The notes beneath the pieces are model-generated. The model did no database searches. It was not told the origin of the DNA and saw only the letters and a program-made list of their open reading frames with translations. The position numbers and the translations under genes were made by a program. This document shows, piece by piece, positions 51,512 through 62,434 of a stretch of 64,000 nt of DNA. The DNA lies in assembly GCA_934899185.1 (NCBI GenBank), contig CAKXYI010000001.1:124001-188000 (forward strand), read 5' to 3'. Every line of letters starts with the position of its first letter. Position 1 is the stretch's first letter. Source of the DNA: an uncultured Lachnospiraceae bacterium. Lineage in GTDB: Bacteria > Bacillota > Clostridia > Lachnospirales > Lachnospiraceae.

Positions 51512-53224
51512 TTACATTTCCATCTGCTCCTTAATCTCTTTTTCAGTGCAAAGTCCCTGACAGGTCCTTGCCATTTTCTCTAATTCGTCTATCGTGTGCC
51601 TTGCCAATTCTGCTTTTACCGCAGCCAGCATGGCAGCATTCATACTGAGTTTTCTCGCGCCAAGCCCGACCAGAAGTGCCGCCCCCTTGGGATTTCCCGC
51701 CATCTCACCACAGACAGAGATCGGCTTGTTTGCCTTCTGAAAACTTTCAAAAACAAAGCCCAAGAGCCGTATCATCGCCGGTGCATAAGTCTGATAGTAT
51801 GTCTCCATAGCAGCGTTCATGCGGTCTGCCGCGCATACATACTGGGTCAGATCATTCGACCCGATACTGGCAAAATCCACTTCCTGCGCGACAAGATCTG
51901 CCTGCAAAGCCAGACTTGGGACTTCGATCATGACACCAATCTTAACCTTTGGATCATAGACGATCCCCTCCTGATCGAGTGCATCCATGACCTTTCTTAC
52001 CGTTTCTTTTGCCTTTCGGATATCCTCCATACTGCCTACCATGGGAAACATGATCTGTAAATTTCCATAGACAGATGCCCTGAGTGCCGCACGCATTTGT
52101 GTCTCAAAGATCTCCATGTGGGAAAAACATAAACGCAGCGCCCGCTCTCCCAGAAATGGATTATCCTCTTTTGGCAGGGAAAAATACGGCAGGGTCTTAT
52201 CCCCTCCGATATCCAGCGTCCGCAGGGTCACCGGCTTGCCTTTTGCACCTTCTAAGATACGACGGTAGACACTGAATTGTTCTTCTTCCGTCGGCATATG
52301 GTCGTTTTCCATATACAGAAATTCCGTCCGGAAAAGACCGATAAAATCATATGCCGCCCCTGCTGTATCGTACGCATCCGATCCTACATTGATCCCCAGC
52401 GCGATCTTTACCTCATCTTTGGTTGCTCCCGGACGAAGCAAATAGGTCTGCTCCTCCTCTATCTGTTTTTTCCACAACTGTCGCTTTTGTTCATACTGCT
52501 CTTTTTCTTCTTTGGAAACATCCAGCCATATCTGACCGGTCAGACCATCCAGGATCAGGTCTTGTCCGTCCTGAATCTGCGTCATGGCATCTTCTGCTCC
52601 CAGTATTGCCGGAAGTGAAAAACTTCTGGCTAAGATCGCGCAGTGCGAATTGGAACCACCCACTTCCGTGATCAGACCTTTGACATGGTCGCGATCCAGA
52701 TTGGCAGTGTCGCTCGGCAAAAGGTCATGCGCCACCACGATCACATCCTCGACAAAATGATCCAGTCTTTTTTCCTCTTTTCCCAGTAAAAGGCGGAGCA
52801 CTCTTGCCTTAACATCCAAAAAATCTGCCGCCCTGCCTGCGATCAGGGGATCCTCTACCTGCTTTAAGAGATCGGCATACTGGTTGAATATTGTATCAAC
52901 TGCACTTTCAGCCGTCAGACAATCCTCTTTTATGGCATTCTCCGTCTCCTCGGTCATTTCTTCATCTTCTAGGACTTCCTGATGCGCCACAAAGATCTTC
53001 GCCTGGTCCGGGTGTTCCTCCTCTAAGGCTGCATAAAGTGTCTGCAATTCCTCCTTTGCCTGTTCCCTTGCCGACTGAAAGCGCCGACACTCGGCTTCTG
53101 TCTCCTCCTTGTCGCACTTGCTTTTGCTGACCTTCAGATCCAATGGTTCATATCTATATGCTTTTGCGATCGCAATCCCTTTGGATACAGCATTTCCACA
53201 CAAAAACTTCTGTTTCTCGCCCAT
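51512..53224 (-). CDS. ptsI: PTS Enzyme I (phosphoenolpyruvate-protein phosphotransferase)
   Basis: Soluble first enzyme of the PTS phosphorelay, 570 residues, of standard length. The swivelling domain has the phospho-His in VGGSNSHCAILARS, near residue 190. The PEP-binding barrel shows GLFRTEFLYMEND, TLRTLDIGGDKTLPYF, IMFPMVGS, GVMIEVPSLAL, GSNDLTQY and CGEMAGNP with the catalytic Cys. I start at the ATG 53224 after AGGGG; a GTG at 53230 also opens the frame. It lies 12 bases after the HPr gene and is unusual in being located inside a sugar operon rather than in a general ptsHI locus. Confidence 0.94.
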   Translation of the reverse strand: MGEKQKFLCGNAVSKGIAIAKAYRYEPLDLKVSKSKCDKEETEAECRRFQSAREQAKEELQTLYAALEEEHPDQAKIFVAHQEVLEDEEMTEETENAIKEDCLTAESAVDTIFNQYADLLKQVEDPLIAGRAADFLDVKARVLRLLLGKEEKRLDHFVEDVIVVAHDLLPSDTANLDRDHVKGLITEVGGSNSHCAILARSFSLPAILGAEDAMTQIQDGQDLILDGLTGQIWLDVSKEEKEQYEQKRQLWKKQIEEEQTYLLRPGATKDEVKIALGINVGSDAYDTAGAAYDFIGLFRTEFLYMENDHMPTEEEQFSVYRRILEGAKGKPVTLRTLDIGGDKTLPYFSLPKEDNPFLGERALRLCFSHMEIFETQMRAALRASVYGNLQIMFPMVGSMEDIRKAKETVRKVMDALDQEGIVYDPKVKIGVMIEVPSLALQADLVAQEVDFASIGSNDLTQYVCAADRMNAAMETYYQTYAPAMIRLLGFVFESFQKANKPISVCGEMAGNPKGAALLVGLGARKLSMNAAMLAAVKAELARHTIDELEKMARTCQGLCTEKEIKEQMEM

Positions 53225-53236
53225 AGTCACAGTCCC

Positions 53237-53503
53237 CTATTCTCCAAATCCACTGGCAACCAGGGCTGCCAAAGCCTCTATCGCTTCTGCCTCATCGGGT
53301 CCTTCTGCTGCAAGTTCCGCTTTTGTTCCCTGCCCGATTCCTTCTGCCAAAAGACGCACGACGGACTTGGCATTGACCGGCTCTCCGCCTTCCTTGCATA
53401 TCGTGATCTTGGACTCATATTTTTTTGCCAGCATGACAAAATCCGATGCTGGTCTTGCATGCAGTCCTGTCTTATTGATAAATTCCACCTGTTTTGTAAC
53501 CAT
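53237..53503 (-). CDS. PTS HPr-family phosphocarrier protein
   Basis: An 88-residue HPr-type protein. FINKTGLHARPASDFV carries the phosphorylatable His15-equivalent and the neighbouring Arg. The Ser46 region reads VNAKSVVRLLAEGIGQG, where general HPr of Firmicutes has KSIMGVMSLGI, so the serine is present but the context differs; HPr kinase recognition could be weaker. GAGGGTGG stands upstream of ATG 53503. It is encoded directly after the GH1 gene and before ptsI, as a dedicated phosphocarrier of this operon. Confidence 0.93.
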   Translation of the reverse strand: MVTKQVEFINKTGLHARPASDFVMLAKKYESKITICKEGGEPVNAKSVVRLLAEGIGQGTKAELAAEGPDEAEAIEALAALVASGFGE

Positions 53504-53522
53504 ATGATCCACCCTCTTATTT

Positions 53523-56260
<2,738 letters not shown>

Positions 56261-56301
56261 ATCCTTCTCCTTTTCCTTTCCCTAAAAACCCTTACCGGAT
56301 A

Positions 56302-56604
56302 TTACTGTGGATAGATCTCATCCACTTGTTTCATGATGTTGTCTACATTACCGATAGCGTAATCATAGGCTGCGATCACGGCGATCGGCATCTGCGTTAC
56401 CTGTGCGATCTCCTCCTTTTTGTAAGACACCTGCGGTCCTAAAAGGATCACATCATAATTTTTGTAGGAATCTTCGTATGCGGACATCCCCACTGCGTCG
56501 ATCTTGAGCTCAATGCCTTTGTCCTCTGCATACTTTTCCATTTTCTTCATCAGAATCCCGGTTGACATGCCCCCAGCGCATATCAATAACACTTTCCTTT
56601 CCAT
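56302..56604 (-). CDS. PTS EIIB, lactose/cellobiose family
   Basis: Soluble phospho-carrier of 100 residues. LLICAGGMSTGILMKKM contains the phosphorylated Cys in the P-loop CAGGMST at residue 9, the hallmark of EIIB-Lac/Cel. DVILLGPQVSYKKEEI and IAVIAAYDYAIG complete the fold. AGGAGG precedes ATG 56604. It receives phosphate from EIIA and passes it to the sugar on EIIC. Confidence 0.96.
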   Translation of the reverse strand: MERKVLLICAGGMSTGILMKKMEKYAEDKGIELKIDAVGMSAYEDSYKNYDVILLGPQVSYKKEEIAQVTQMPIAVIAAYDYAIGNVDNIMKQVDEIYPQ

Positions 56605-56614
56605 ATGCCCCTCC

Positions 56615-56935
56615 TTATTTTTCCTTGTATAAAAGGATCATTTCCTTGATGAGATCCCCCGCTAATGCACTTCCCATCAGATGATCCTGTGCATGGCAAA
56701 GCAGAATGCTGACGCTGTCCACTTGACCTTTTGCATCCATCTGCAAGAGTTTCCGGTGCGCCTCATGGGCTGTCTGTAAACTCTTTTCCGCGCTTTCCAT
56801 CAGTTGATCCGCCTGTGCAAAATCCTTCTTTTTGGCAGCCTGTAAGGCTTCAAATGCCGCCGATCTGGCTGCTCCGGAATTAGCAATGATCAACATGGAA
56901 ATCTCTTCCAATGCTTCCTGTAATTCTTCGCTCAT
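56615..56935 (-). CDS. PTS EIIA, lactose/cellobiose family
   Basis: Three-helix EIIA of 106 residues. EISMLIIANSGAARSAAFEALQAAK is the first helix pattern; HEAHRKLLQ and LLCHAQDHLMGS hold His residues, the last of which matches the phospho-acceptor HxQDHLM of the family. GGAGG stands before ATG 56935. It begins 17 bases after the regulator stop, so the regulator and the PTS genes form one transcription unit. Confidence 0.96.
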   Translation of the reverse strand: MSEELQEALEEISMLIIANSGAARSAAFEALQAAKKKDFAQADQLMESAEKSLQTAHEAHRKLLQMDAKGQVDSVSILLCHAQDHLMGSALAGDLIKEMILLYKEK

Positions 56936-56951
56936 AGTAACCTCCTTTGTT

Positions 56952-59525
56952 TTATATCTGATATATGATCATCAGCATATTTGCCACCTCGTCGTCGCTA
57001 AAGATAATGTGAAAGGCTTTTTCCATCGGTCTTAGCATCCGAAGCAGCTGCTGAAATTCTTTGTGATATTGATGCAGGATTGCCTTGCGCTTTGGATTTT
57101 CGGGTGAAGTCTCCCCGGATGCCAAACGCTCAATACAACAGGCCGTATGAACCAATAGTCCCATCTGTGCATCCTGCGTCATATGTTTTAATTTCTGATC
57201 GACCTCCTGCAAAAATGCTTCTACCGATGACTCTACCTTTTTTATCTCCGCATGGCTAAACTGCCCGGCAAGATAATGAAAGACTTCCTGATGATCGACC
57301 TCATAATCCTTGGACTCGGTCTTTCGCAAAAGTTCCGGCAAACGTTCTTTGGGTGTCGTAAAAACCTCCGTGATCGAGCAGAAAGGAATGGAATATAACT
57401 TTGGATCAAAGGTTCCTACCACACAAAGTATGGTTCCACGCCGCATCAGGTTACGAAATGCCTCCTGCAAAGCCTTGGGATTACTCATGGATAAAGGAAT
57501 GATCTGCACATCCTCCATGTGACCGTAGCGCTCAATATAGGTCTTTAATTCCTCCGCGCCACCCTTGCCCGTAGTACATAAAGTGATGAGATACTTCTCA
57601 TGGCTGGTGGCAAAATCACCGACACTTTTCATGGCATCCCGATAAACGGCATCCAGGTTGGATGAGATCATTGCCTTTCTCGCCAGTTCGATCCCCAGGG
57701 TCGTCACCGGTGCCGGGAAAAGACGGATCATAATACCTGTCTCCGCAGAGATCTCCTCTGCCACTTTGGACACCAGATCACTGTCATAGACTATGAACAC
57801 ACCTTGTTTTTGCTCAATCTCCAAAATACATTTTTTCAAAGACTCATAGATCTGCGTCTCGCTTTGACGGTGCGATACCTCAAAGGAAAAAATATGGTTA
57901 AATCCTGTGATCTCGGTGATCGTACGCACAATGGATGCTGCAATGTCCTTGCCATAAAAGGCGTAGAGGATAACCGTCTGTCCCTTGTCCGTCTGCTTTG
58001 GCGGTTCGTAGCACAAAAACATGGTGATCAAAATGACCTCGTCTATGGTCAGTTGTCTGCCATAGACTTCCTGTATCTCCTCCGCAAAGGCAAGGCTTAG
58101 CATATATTCCTGCTTGTATCTGGTAACGACCTCAGATATTTCCAGCCGATCCATGGACTCTGTCGTCTTTGTACCATTCACTACATTTTTCATATGCACA
58201 CAAAGTCCAAAAAATACGGCATCGTCAATCTTTTTGTTCCTTGCATTCTCCACTTTTGCCAGAAATCCCTCCACCATGTCGATCAGTTCCTCATCTACAA
58301 TGAGTTCCAATTCTTTCCGGCTGCGGACTTCATGGATCAGTTTTTGCTGATATTTGCCAAAGGCTCTTTCCACTTCGGTGCTGAGCAGCATCTTAATATC
58401 CTCATCCTCAATGCCCTCCGACTCCAGTTGCTTTGCCTTTTGCCGCAATTCCTTGTAAATATTCTTGGTCTCTGTCTCACTGACACGCATCCGGCTGCCG
58501 TCAAAGGTAAAGGTGCTGTTTTCCGGGATCAGTCTTTCGATCTCCTCCCTCATCTGTCCGAAACGGGACATTCCCTGACGTATGGTCGGTTCAAAGTCGC
58601 TGACATAGAGGGTGATCCTCCGGTCATTTGCCAGTTCCCTCACATAAGCATTGGCACAACCGATCTTGATATCCCGCTTCAACTGTTGAAAATTTTCAGG
58701 ACATTCATATAAAAGCAGGCAGCGCATCAATTCTTCCTTTACGACCAGTTCCCTGCCTACCCGCGAGGCTTCGGTCGAAAAAAGTGTCTGGATCATTTCC
58801 ATACGTTCTTCGATCGGTCGTTCTGTGATCCTCGGCATTGTAATAACGATTGGAAATTCACTCTGAAACTCCTCCTGTGCCGGCTGTGCGTCCGGTGTGC
58901 AACTGGCGATCAAAAGCCCTTTCCTTCCGGGCTTTCCGCTGTAGGAGGCGATTTCCCGCAAGAGTCCACCGTCCAGATACTGCACATTATCCATGTATAA
59001 GATACCGCTCTCCGCATCCTTTAACATGCCACTCTGCCGCTCGCCCATGAGTTTTTCCCTGGCATCTTTGGCACTGCCCTGATAGTCCCTGCAATTCATC
59101 TGTAAGAAAGGACTCTCCGCTGAAAAAATTTGTTTTACCAGACAATATTCGTAGATAAGGTGTGCGAACTCTTTCTTTCCGGTTCCCTTTTCTCCCACGA
59201 TCAGGATATTCAGGCTTCTGCCCGGATATAAGACTGCTGCTTTGGCTAACTGGATCGGATGCTGTAAACTGCCCTGCCATCCTGTCATCTTGCAAAAACA
59301 TTCTTCCTCATCCCCCCGGCTGACACCGGCAATGGAATAAAGAACTGGTCTGCCATTGGATTTATGTATCCTTCCCTCTTCCACGAGAGCATTCAAAAGA
59401 CTGCTGACATTGGTTCGCTGTAAAGATAGCGCCTGTGCGATATATGTCGTTGACACACCTCCCTCTTTTTCTGCCGTATCATGCATCTGAATAAAGTCAT
59501 AGATCTTTTCTTTGTTTGATTTCAT
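56952..59525 (-). CDS. LevR-like PRD regulator (HTH - AAA - PRD - EIIA-like - PRD)
   Basis: Regulator of about 857 residues. Residues 1-75 form a winged helix (SLQRTNVSSLLNALVEEGRI). An AAA+ region follows with Walker A IVGEKGTGKKEF and a Walker B-like GILYMDNVQYL. The sigma-54 contact motif GAFTGA is absent, so activation through sigma-54 is unlikely. PRD1 has CVHMKNVV, a mannose-EIIA-like domain starts ILYAFYGKDIAAS without the expected His, and PRD2 has LVHTACCIERL and AFHIIF. Such proteins respond to phosphorylation by HPr and EIIB of their PTS. I start at 59525, with GGAG 8 bases upstream. First gene of the PTS operon, with repeated ATACACTA boxes in front. Confidence 0.85.
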   Translation of the reverse strand: MKSNKEKIYDFIQMHDTAEKEGGVSTTYIAQALSLQRTNVSSLLNALVEEGRIHKSNGRPVLYSIAGVSRGDEEECFCKMTGWQGSLQHPIQLAKAAVLYPGRSLNILIVGEKGTGKKEFAHLIYEYCLVKQIFSAESPFLQMNCRDYQGSAKDAREKLMGERQSGMLKDAESGILYMDNVQYLDGGLLREIASYSGKPGRKGLLIASCTPDAQPAQEEFQSEFPIVITMPRITERPIEERMEMIQTLFSTEASRVGRELVVKEELMRCLLLYECPENFQQLKRDIKIGCANAYVRELANDRRITLYVSDFEPTIRQGMSRFGQMREEIERLIPENSTFTFDGSRMRVSETETKNIYKELRQKAKQLESEGIEDEDIKMLLSTEVERAFGKYQQKLIHEVRSRKELELIVDEELIDMVEGFLAKVENARNKKIDDAVFFGLCVHMKNVVNGTKTTESMDRLEISEVVTRYKQEYMLSLAFAEEIQEVYGRQLTIDEVILITMFLCYEPPKQTDKGQTVILYAFYGKDIAASIVRTITEITGFNHIFSFEVSHRQSETQIYESLKKCILEIEQKQGVFIVYDSDLVSKVAEEISAETGIMIRLFPAPVTTLGIELARKAMISSNLDAVYRDAMKSVGDFATSHEKYLITLCTTGKGGAEELKTYIERYGHMEDVQIIPLSMSNPKALQEAFRNLMRRGTILCVVGTFDPKLYSIPFCSITEVFTTPKERLPELLRKTESKDYEVDHQEVFHYLAGQFSHAEIKKVESSVEAFLQEVDQKLKHMTQDAQMGLLVHTACCIERLASGETSPENPKRKAILHQYHKEFQQLLRMLRPMEKAFHIIFSDDEVANMLMIIYQI

Positions 59526-59570
59526 AAGCGGATCTCCTCTGCCGGTTTTGTTACTGTATATACAAGAAGA

Positions 59571-59580
59571 ACTATACACT
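59571..59580. promoter_or_regulatory. Inverted copy of the ATACACT box near the transcription start
   Basis: ACTATACACT on the plus strand is the opposite orientation of the AGTGTAT boxes upstream. It lies just downstream of the predicted start of the PTS operon, where a bound protein would block transcription. Confidence 0.35.
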
Positions 59581-59593
59581 TTATACAATAAGA

Positions 59594-59622
59594 AATCTAC
59601 CACGACCTGTTTTTATCGTCAA
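59594..59622 (-). promoter_or_regulatory. Promoter of the PTS operon
   Basis: Minus strand TTGACG (59622-59617), 17 bases, TAGATT (59599-59594), about 70 bases before the regulator start. Confidence 0.6.
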
Positions 59623-59633
59623 AGCGCTTAGTG
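59618..59633. promoter_or_regulatory. cre-like catabolite site at the PTS promoter
   Basis: GTCAAAGCGCTTAGTG holds the AAGCGCTT core of CcpA sites, but both flanks deviate from WTGNAANCGNWNNCW. It overlaps the -35, where CcpA would repress. Confidence 0.4.
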
Positions 59634-59636
59634 TAT
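59626..59636. repeat. Box A of the PTS upstream region
   Basis: GCTTAGTGTAT (ATACACTAAGC on the operon strand). Identical 11-mer to box B at 59722-59732, and overlapping the cre-like site. Confidence 0.6.
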
Positions 59637-59721
59637 GGTATTTTTCCTGTAATTTATATACATAAATATAGTAAATTTGCATAAGTCCTTGTACTTTTTG
59701 CATATTTTCTTTTATCTCTAT

Positions 59722-59732
59722 GCTTAGTGTAT
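59722..59732. repeat. Box B of the PTS upstream region
   Basis: GCTTAGTGTAT, identical to box A and 96 bp from it (about nine DNA turns). Confidence 0.6.
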
Positions 59733-59753
59733 ATGTTTTATGTCAGTAGAGCA

Positions 59754-59763
59754 TCTAGTGTAT
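59754..59763. repeat. Box C of the PTS upstream region
   Basis: TCTAGTGTAT, sharing TAGTGTAT with boxes A and B; 31 bp from box B (about three turns). Confidence 0.5.
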
Positions 59764-59801
59764 AAAAAAACGGATACGTCTGGGTTTCCAAACGTATCCG
59801 T
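59763..59801 (-). terminator. Terminator of the esterase-GH3 unit
   Basis: ACGGATACG / CGTATCCGT with inner pairing that extends the stem to about 14 bp, followed on the minus strand by TTTTTTTAT. It lies 23 bases after the GH3 stop. The 298-base gap between the GH3 gene and the PTS regulator holds this terminator, the boxes, the cre-like site and the promoter. Confidence 0.92.
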
Positions 59802-59823
59802 CGTATGAATTTATTTTTTCTGT

Positions 59824-62379
59824 TTATTTTCTCAATTTGATAACTTCTTTTAATACTGTAATGGCATTCTGCTGCAATTCCGCCTTGGTCAGGGCATACG
59901 CATGCTCCTTATTTTTCAGAGCATCCATGATGTCTGCAAGATCGCTCGGTCCGCCCGGCATGGTGATATTATTGCCTGCCTTGACACAGCCTGCGGCAGA
60001 TCCTGTCGTATGCTTATTGTCACGATGTTCCGCACCATTGCCCATACCACCGGTCACAAACCAGTCTGTCATGACAATGCCCTCATGTCCCCATTCGTCC
60101 CTAAGTACATGGGTCTGGATATCCTTGCTGTTGCAGGTATGCTCGCCATTTACAAGATTATAGGATGACATGATAGCCTCCGGCTTTGCACTTCTGACGC
60201 AGATCTCAAATCCCTTGAGATAGATCTCACGCAGGGCACGTTCACTGACCACAGAGTTGGATAAGAAGCGGTTGGTCTCCTGATTGTTGCAGGCAAAATG
60301 CTTGATGGTAACGCCACAGCCCGGATGCTTCTGCACACCGCGCGTCACGGCAGCAGAGGTGCGTCCGCTGACAATTGGCTCTTCCGAATAATATTCAAAG
60401 TTACGTCCACACAGTGGGGAACGCTGGATATTCTGTGCCGGTGCCAGCCACAGATGCACGCCAAACATCTCCATTTCCTGTCCGACCATATCGCCACAGA
60501 TCTCTGCAACATCATCATTCCAAGCCTGTGCCAAAGCCGTGCCAATCGGGATTGCGATACAGTACTGGTAATTTTCCGGTGCTGCAAGTTCTGCTTCCGA
60601 TGGCTTTGGTGCCATAGTCGCCATCATCTTGAGTTCTTCCTCGCCCATAAATTCCATGAAGTTGGCAAAAGCATTGGCATTGCCCTTGATCTCGCCATCC
60701 ACGATCTTATAGGAAGTAGCAAGACGAAGTCCTGCCGGGCCATCTGCCATGTATAGTCCGCCAACGCCAAGATCTTCCAGACGGCTGGTGGATTCACCTG
60801 CGGCACCTGCCACATGGGATCCTGCTGCACCGATGACAGATTCTACACCTGCTCCCTCCGGTAGATCCATGTAGTTACCAATGGCAAGATAAGCCAATTG
60901 CTTATCAGAAAGTCCTGCGACAAATTCCTCCAAAGTCTTTTTACCGGAAAGCACTTCTGCAAAATCAAAGGCCTGTCCCTCCGGGATCTCCGCTGCCACT
61001 TCCGGGTAAGTATAGGTCACGGTCGCAAACTTGGCTGCGGATAATGCAATATGTTTTGCAGCCTCTTTCTGTTCTTCCTCGCCATCTGTGTTGAAATCTA
61101 CTTTTTCCGGCACAAGATCATCAAAGCCCCAGCCCGGACAGATGTGCTTGGTCTTTTCCAAGACAGCCTTGTCATCTAAGGTCAGGATGCCTGCTACCAT
61201 GGTATCTCTGGAATGGCTTCCCAGGCGGATGACATATTCTCCTGCCTCCATGATATAAGCGCTATCTTTCTCACTAAAGGAAGCAAGGACCTGAGTTGCA
61301 AAAGTAACAGAAACTTCTGTGCTCTCTCCAGCTGCCACTTCCCTGGTCTTAGCGTAGCCGACCAATTTCTGATAAGGCTGGTCGAGTTCTCCTTCCGGCA
61401 GGCTGGCATAGACCTGTACCACTTCTTTGCCTGCGCATTTTCCTGTATTTGTCACCCGGGCTGTGACTGTGACTTGCTTTTCATCTGCGACAATATCCTT
61501 TGTCTCAACAGTGAATGTCGTATAAGAAAGTCCGTAGCCAAACGGGTAGGTCACTTCTTTTCCGACGGTATCAAAATAACGATAGCCTACATAAATACCT
61601 TCACGATAGTAGGTATCATCCGGATCGCCAAAGCCCTCAGTCGATGGATAGTCTGCGATCGGCGCCCAGGTCATAGCCAGTTTACCGGATGGATAAGCCT
61701 TGCCGAGGATAATGTCTGCCAACACATCGCCGGTCGGTGTTCCCAGTTGTCCAAGCAAAAGGATATTCTCTACGCTATTGACCGGGGTCAGGTCTACCAT
61801 ACCGCCAACATTTAAGACCAGCATGAACTTTTTGTAATTCTTCTGTAATGCTAAGATATCGCGGATCTCTGTCTCGGTCAGATTGATGTCACCCTCTACG
61901 GTTGTACGATCAGCGCCCTCACCGGAATTTCTTGCCAGGACATAAAGCGCAATATCCGCATGGCTCTCCAATGAGAATTCATAAGCAGTTTCCGGCATGA
62001 CCTTTCCCATGCAATACATGATGCCATTGATGCCTGCGGCTGCCGCCTCTGCCTTCATGGCGGTGATCCATTCTTTTCTTGTCTTTGTCATATGTTCTTC
62101 GTAAGCATCCAGCCAAGCCTTGCTCACCACCTCAAAGCCAGCATTCTCCAATCCCTGCTCTATGGTCGTATAGGCTCTGACATTGACATCCCCGGATCCG
62201 GTTCCGCCCTTGATCGTCCTTCTGGCGCCACTGCCAAAGAGCGCGATCTTGCCTGCTGCATCCAAAGGAAAATCTCCATTGCTCTTTAAGAGTACCGCAC
62301 ATTCCGGTGCAACCTCGCGCACCTTTGCGATATGCTCTTTTTCAAATTTTTGCATACTTGCATCTGTAATATGTACCAT
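59824..62379 (-). CDS. Cytoplasmic GH3 glycosidase with permuted domains
   Basis: Enzyme of 851 residues without signal peptide. As in the secreted GH3, the alpha/beta sandwich comes first (ECAVLLKSNGDFPLD, GTGSGDVNVR, YVGYRYFDTV, YPFGYGLSYT), then an Fn3-like domain (VTVTARVTNTGKCAGKEVVQVYAS), then the (beta/alpha)8 barrel with MADGPAGLR, GRNFEYYSEEP, TIKHFACNNQETNR and the nucleophile Asp772 in IVMTDWFVTGG. It has no C-terminal CBM. GH3 members remove terminal beta-glucose, xylose, arabinose or N-acetylglucosamine; the permuted branch is mostly beta-glucosidase/xylosidase. I start at 62379 after AAGGAG. It follows the esterase by 55 bases and ends at a strong terminator. Confidence 0.9.
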   Translation of the reverse strand: MVHITDASMQKFEKEHIAKVREVAPECAVLLKSNGDFPLDAAGKIALFGSGARRTIKGGTGSGDVNVRAYTTIEQGLENAGFEVVSKAWLDAYEEHMTKTRKEWITAMKAEAAAAGINGIMYCMGKVMPETAYEFSLESHADIALYVLARNSGEGADRTTVEGDINLTETEIRDILALQKNYKKFMLVLNVGGMVDLTPVNSVENILLLGQLGTPTGDVLADIILGKAYPSGKLAMTWAPIADYPSTEGFGDPDDTYYREGIYVGYRYFDTVGKEVTYPFGYGLSYTTFTVETKDIVADEKQVTVTARVTNTGKCAGKEVVQVYASLPEGELDQPYQKLVGYAKTREVAAGESTEVSVTFATQVLASFSEKDSAYIMEAGEYVIRLGSHSRDTMVAGILTLDDKAVLEKTKHICPGWGFDDLVPEKVDFNTDGEEEQKEAAKHIALSAAKFATVTYTYPEVAAEIPEGQAFDFAEVLSGKKTLEEFVAGLSDKQLAYLAIGNYMDLPEGAGVESVIGAAGSHVAGAAGESTSRLEDLGVGGLYMADGPAGLRLATSYKIVDGEIKGNANAFANFMEFMGEEELKMMATMAPKPSEAELAAPENYQYCIAIPIGTALAQAWNDDVAEICGDMVGQEMEMFGVHLWLAPAQNIQRSPLCGRNFEYYSEEPIVSGRTSAAVTRGVQKHPGCGVTIKHFACNNQETNRFLSNSVVSERALREIYLKGFEICVRSAKPEAIMSSYNLVNGEHTCNSKDIQTHVLRDEWGHEGIVMTDWFVTGGMGNGAEHRDNKHTTGSAAGCVKAGNNITMPGGPSDLADIMDALKNKEHAYALTKAELQQNAITVLKEVIKLRK

Positions 62380-62434
62380 CTTCTTGTCTCCTTTTCTTTT
62401 ATTCTCATACAATGCTGCTTGCAGTCTGAATTTT

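Noticed and set aside
56936..56951. Sigma-54 promoter expected between a LevR-like gene and its PTS genes
   Set aside because: The gap is only 16 bases and no GG-N10-GC element is present; the genes are cotranscribed.
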